Assembly (NCBI RefSeq): GCF_002443255.2
Contig: NW_019211456.1
Span: forward strand, 51,024,486 to 51,088,485
Direction of reading: 5' to 3'
DNA length: 64,000 bases
DNA from: Varroa destructor
Lineage: Eukaryota; Arthropoda; Arachnida; Mesostigmata; Varroidae
Shown here piece after piece: positions 61,948 to 64,000 of this stretch; positions within the stretch are counted from its first letter, which is position 1; each line of letters begins with the position of its first letter. Under the pieces are notes generated by a model. That model was not told where the DNA came from, did not search any database, and saw only the letters and a program-made list of their open reading frames with translations. The translations under genes and the position numbers were made by a program.

Positions 61948-64000
61948 CGCACTATTGGCCAGCCGTCCGAAATAGCGCTTAGCGGCAGTACCGAGCATAA
62001 GAAAGTACACGTATAGGCAGTACATATTGAATTTTAACTGAGCCATAACGTTGCTCTTTCCCTCCCTAACTGCCGATTTAAGCCACTTCTTAGCCAACTG
62101 ATAGCTATAGTCCATGTTGTAAACTTGATCCGAAGGGGTATAGCATATTGAATTACGTATGCCCAAGTTTCTGGTTATGCACTTATTAATGCATACAGTT
62201 GCAGAAATTAGTTTTCATTTTATACGAGACGTATTCGCAGCACTTTATTGTTGTCAATGAAATAGACAAAAAATGTATGTTTTCTGTTTAATTTGCAGTT
62301 TCCTGTTTTCTTATGAATTAATACGGCAGCTATTATTAAATGATGTTCATTCGCTAACATGTCCATTGTAGCTACACCCAAACAGCCGTCTTAGGTAAAA
62401 CCTTTGCGCACGTCGAAGTTCTTCGATTCGAACTTTTTCGAGGCCTTTAAAGATGGCAACAATATGGCTTCAATGTTAGATGAATTAAGAAGTAGCTTTA
62501 AAACTTCTCCGCAAATTATATTGTCGTTTAACTTCTATTTCTATTAGTTACCGTTAGATGTGCATATAAATTCGCAACTTCTTTAACAGTGTTAAAATCC
62601 AGTCATCGAAAAAATGATCACTTCAACTGATTTAATGGAAAGCACAAAGAAAAACTCATCACATAAGCTGTCCATCTTGCTAAGCCTCGTTATATTTCGC
62701 ATAACGTACACGCGACTCGGAAGAAATTGCTTGTCGAGTTTTTCCCATTTAATAAGCGGTAAGTTGCTGATAACTTAAAGCGGATTTTCGCCAGCCATAC
62801 CTGATTTGACGACACATGAAACGTCTTCAAACGTCGAGGCTGCGGGTCATTATTATCCAAAGAAAATTTCCTTTACAAAATGCAGCAAATCGCTTTTTAG
62901 CGGCGGCGAAATGAGCAACAGTTCAGTATTGCTGGACTAACAGGATTGGTAACGCAACTGAAAAATATTGCTGATATTTCGGACAGAACTCTAAGAGATT
63001 CGAAGACAGCGCAATGATCCGAGGCATTCGGTCATCAAGAGCGGGTTGCCCATCACTGTTTTATAGTTATAGTGATCTTGGTGCCGCTCGATATGATTCC
63101 GCTCCACCTAAATAATATTATTGTCTTTATTCTATTATTCTTTAAAAGGATTATAGAACAACAGTTTTTTTTTTCTTTTTTTATTGGTGCGCACAGTGTA
63201 CAGAATGCTCCTAAACGTATGATGTGTCATTTCCTTTTGAAGGAGAGACGTCTCTGAATGTGCCTGATCGAGCGGGCCTATCACCGTCGTCTACGGTACT
63301 GACAAAAGTAATGATTATATGATTGTAGAACATATCTAGCCAGTAACAATATTTGATGGCACGACAATATATGCTTTGCGATCAATTGAGGGACCGGAAA
63401 GTTAAGAAAACTAATCCAATGGCCAGTTGGTCTCGTTCCTCATTGAGGCTTTACAGATATGACACTACTTCAATTGTTTCTTGTTGCTTGGACAGATAAT
63501 GCATGAGAAACGGACTCTTGAGAACGGATACTTGAAAAACGGACTCAATGCATTATAATAATATTCAGCTAGATCTATTCCACCGTGGATCAGTAAATTA
63601 TTTGGAAGATAAAAAAATTCATTTGGCTTTAGCATTTGTTGGACGTATTCAACGCGCTGCAGGAGGCAAAATGAATTCGACTTGATTATGTGTTAGTTAA
63701 GCCAGTTCATTGGGCGATACTTATTTTTAAATAGACTTTATCATTTTAGGGTCAGCTGGTTACTAGAAAATGAAAAGATAAATTTGTCTGAAATGATTTG
63801 TTGGACAGTTTTAATGAGCTAGATTTACATTTGACAGCACTCTCTAATTTCGCTGTCAATTGCGGTTTTACAAGTGTCAAGGTGGGCGCTCATCCAGATT
63901 TATGACCTTAGTTTACCCAATAGCTACTTTTAGCCACACGAGCCAACCATGTCATTCCAATGAGAAAAAAAAGGTCTGATTGATAAATGTTAATGCTGAC
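61948..64000. other. Intergenic to window end, nothing recognised
   Basis: AT-rich, with T-rich runs near 63165-63183. Apart from the small tandem repeat at 63505 I see no structure. An 81-codon minus-strand frame overlapping 61921-62166 has no recognised domain. Confidence 0.5.
63505..63546 (+). repeat. Short tandem repeat, three imperfect 13-15-base units
   Basis: Units of the form GAGAACGGACTCTT repeat three times (63505-63519, 63520-63533, 63534-63546) with small length and base changes. Confidence 0.75.

Noticed and set aside
1..64000. CRISPR arrays, bacterial operons, phage or insertion sequences
   Set aside because: No regularly spaced direct repeats, no Shine-Dalgarno-led gene strings; the window is clearly eukaryotic with spliced genes.

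Overview
This window is nuclear DNA from an animal. Genes are split by introns with GT...AG borders, intergenic and intronic DNA is AT-rich and full of short microsatellites, and the three best-recognised genes (KCNIP, STRAP, NUDT1) are metazoan. An arthropod, perhaps a chelicerate such as a mesostigmatan mite, fits best because of the two-domain secreted Kazal inhibitor, the TATA plus TCAG-type initiator spacing and the polyglutamine-rich STRAP tail. That placement is inference, not proof.

Layout. From 1 to about 13.45 kb lies the 3' half of a Kv-channel-interacting-protein (KChIP/KCNIP) gene on the + strand: three coding exons (292-396, 11142-11347, 13183-13287) separated by introns of 10.7 and 1.8 kb, with an AATAAA at 13447. 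From 13.5 to 23.3 kb I recognise no gene. The exception in texture is a GC-richer island at 14.88-15.62 kb, with a transmembrane-type exon candidate and a short signal-like acidic ORF. From 23.3 to 27.3 kb there is a small cluster for secreted proteins on the + strand: a signal-peptide exon (23331) with its own AATAAA (23861), two orphan cysteine-bearing segments (24541-24651, Kazal-like; 26086-26283), and a complete two-exon Kazal inhibitor gene (26700-27151) with a readable core promoter and polyadenylation signal. From 27.3 to 47.5 kb nothing is recognised.

From 47.5 to 54.1 kb there are two housekeeping genes on the - strand. STRAP has five coding exons that join in phase to 490 residues: seven WD repeats followed by an unusual 173-residue tail with Thr9, Gln8 and an uninterrupted Gln42. 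NUDT1/MTH1 has a single coding exon of 178 residues with an intact Nudix box. From 54.4 to 64 kb no protein gene is recognised. This part does hold a G-quadruplex-type run, an (AT)n-centred palindrome, and a tRNA-like element followed directly by a perfect 8-bp hairpin and a T7 run.

The recognised genes do not form one pathway. KChIP is a calcium sensor for potassium channels, the Kazal protein is a secreted protease inhibitor, STRAP is a WD-repeat scaffold (SMN complex/TGF-beta signalling), and NUDT1 cleans the nucleotide pool. I see no operon-like or defence system. The most original signals are the Kazal-related exon remnants, the polyQ tail of STRAP, a presequence-like ORF just upstream of NUDT1, and the Pol III-like element at 61.86 kb.
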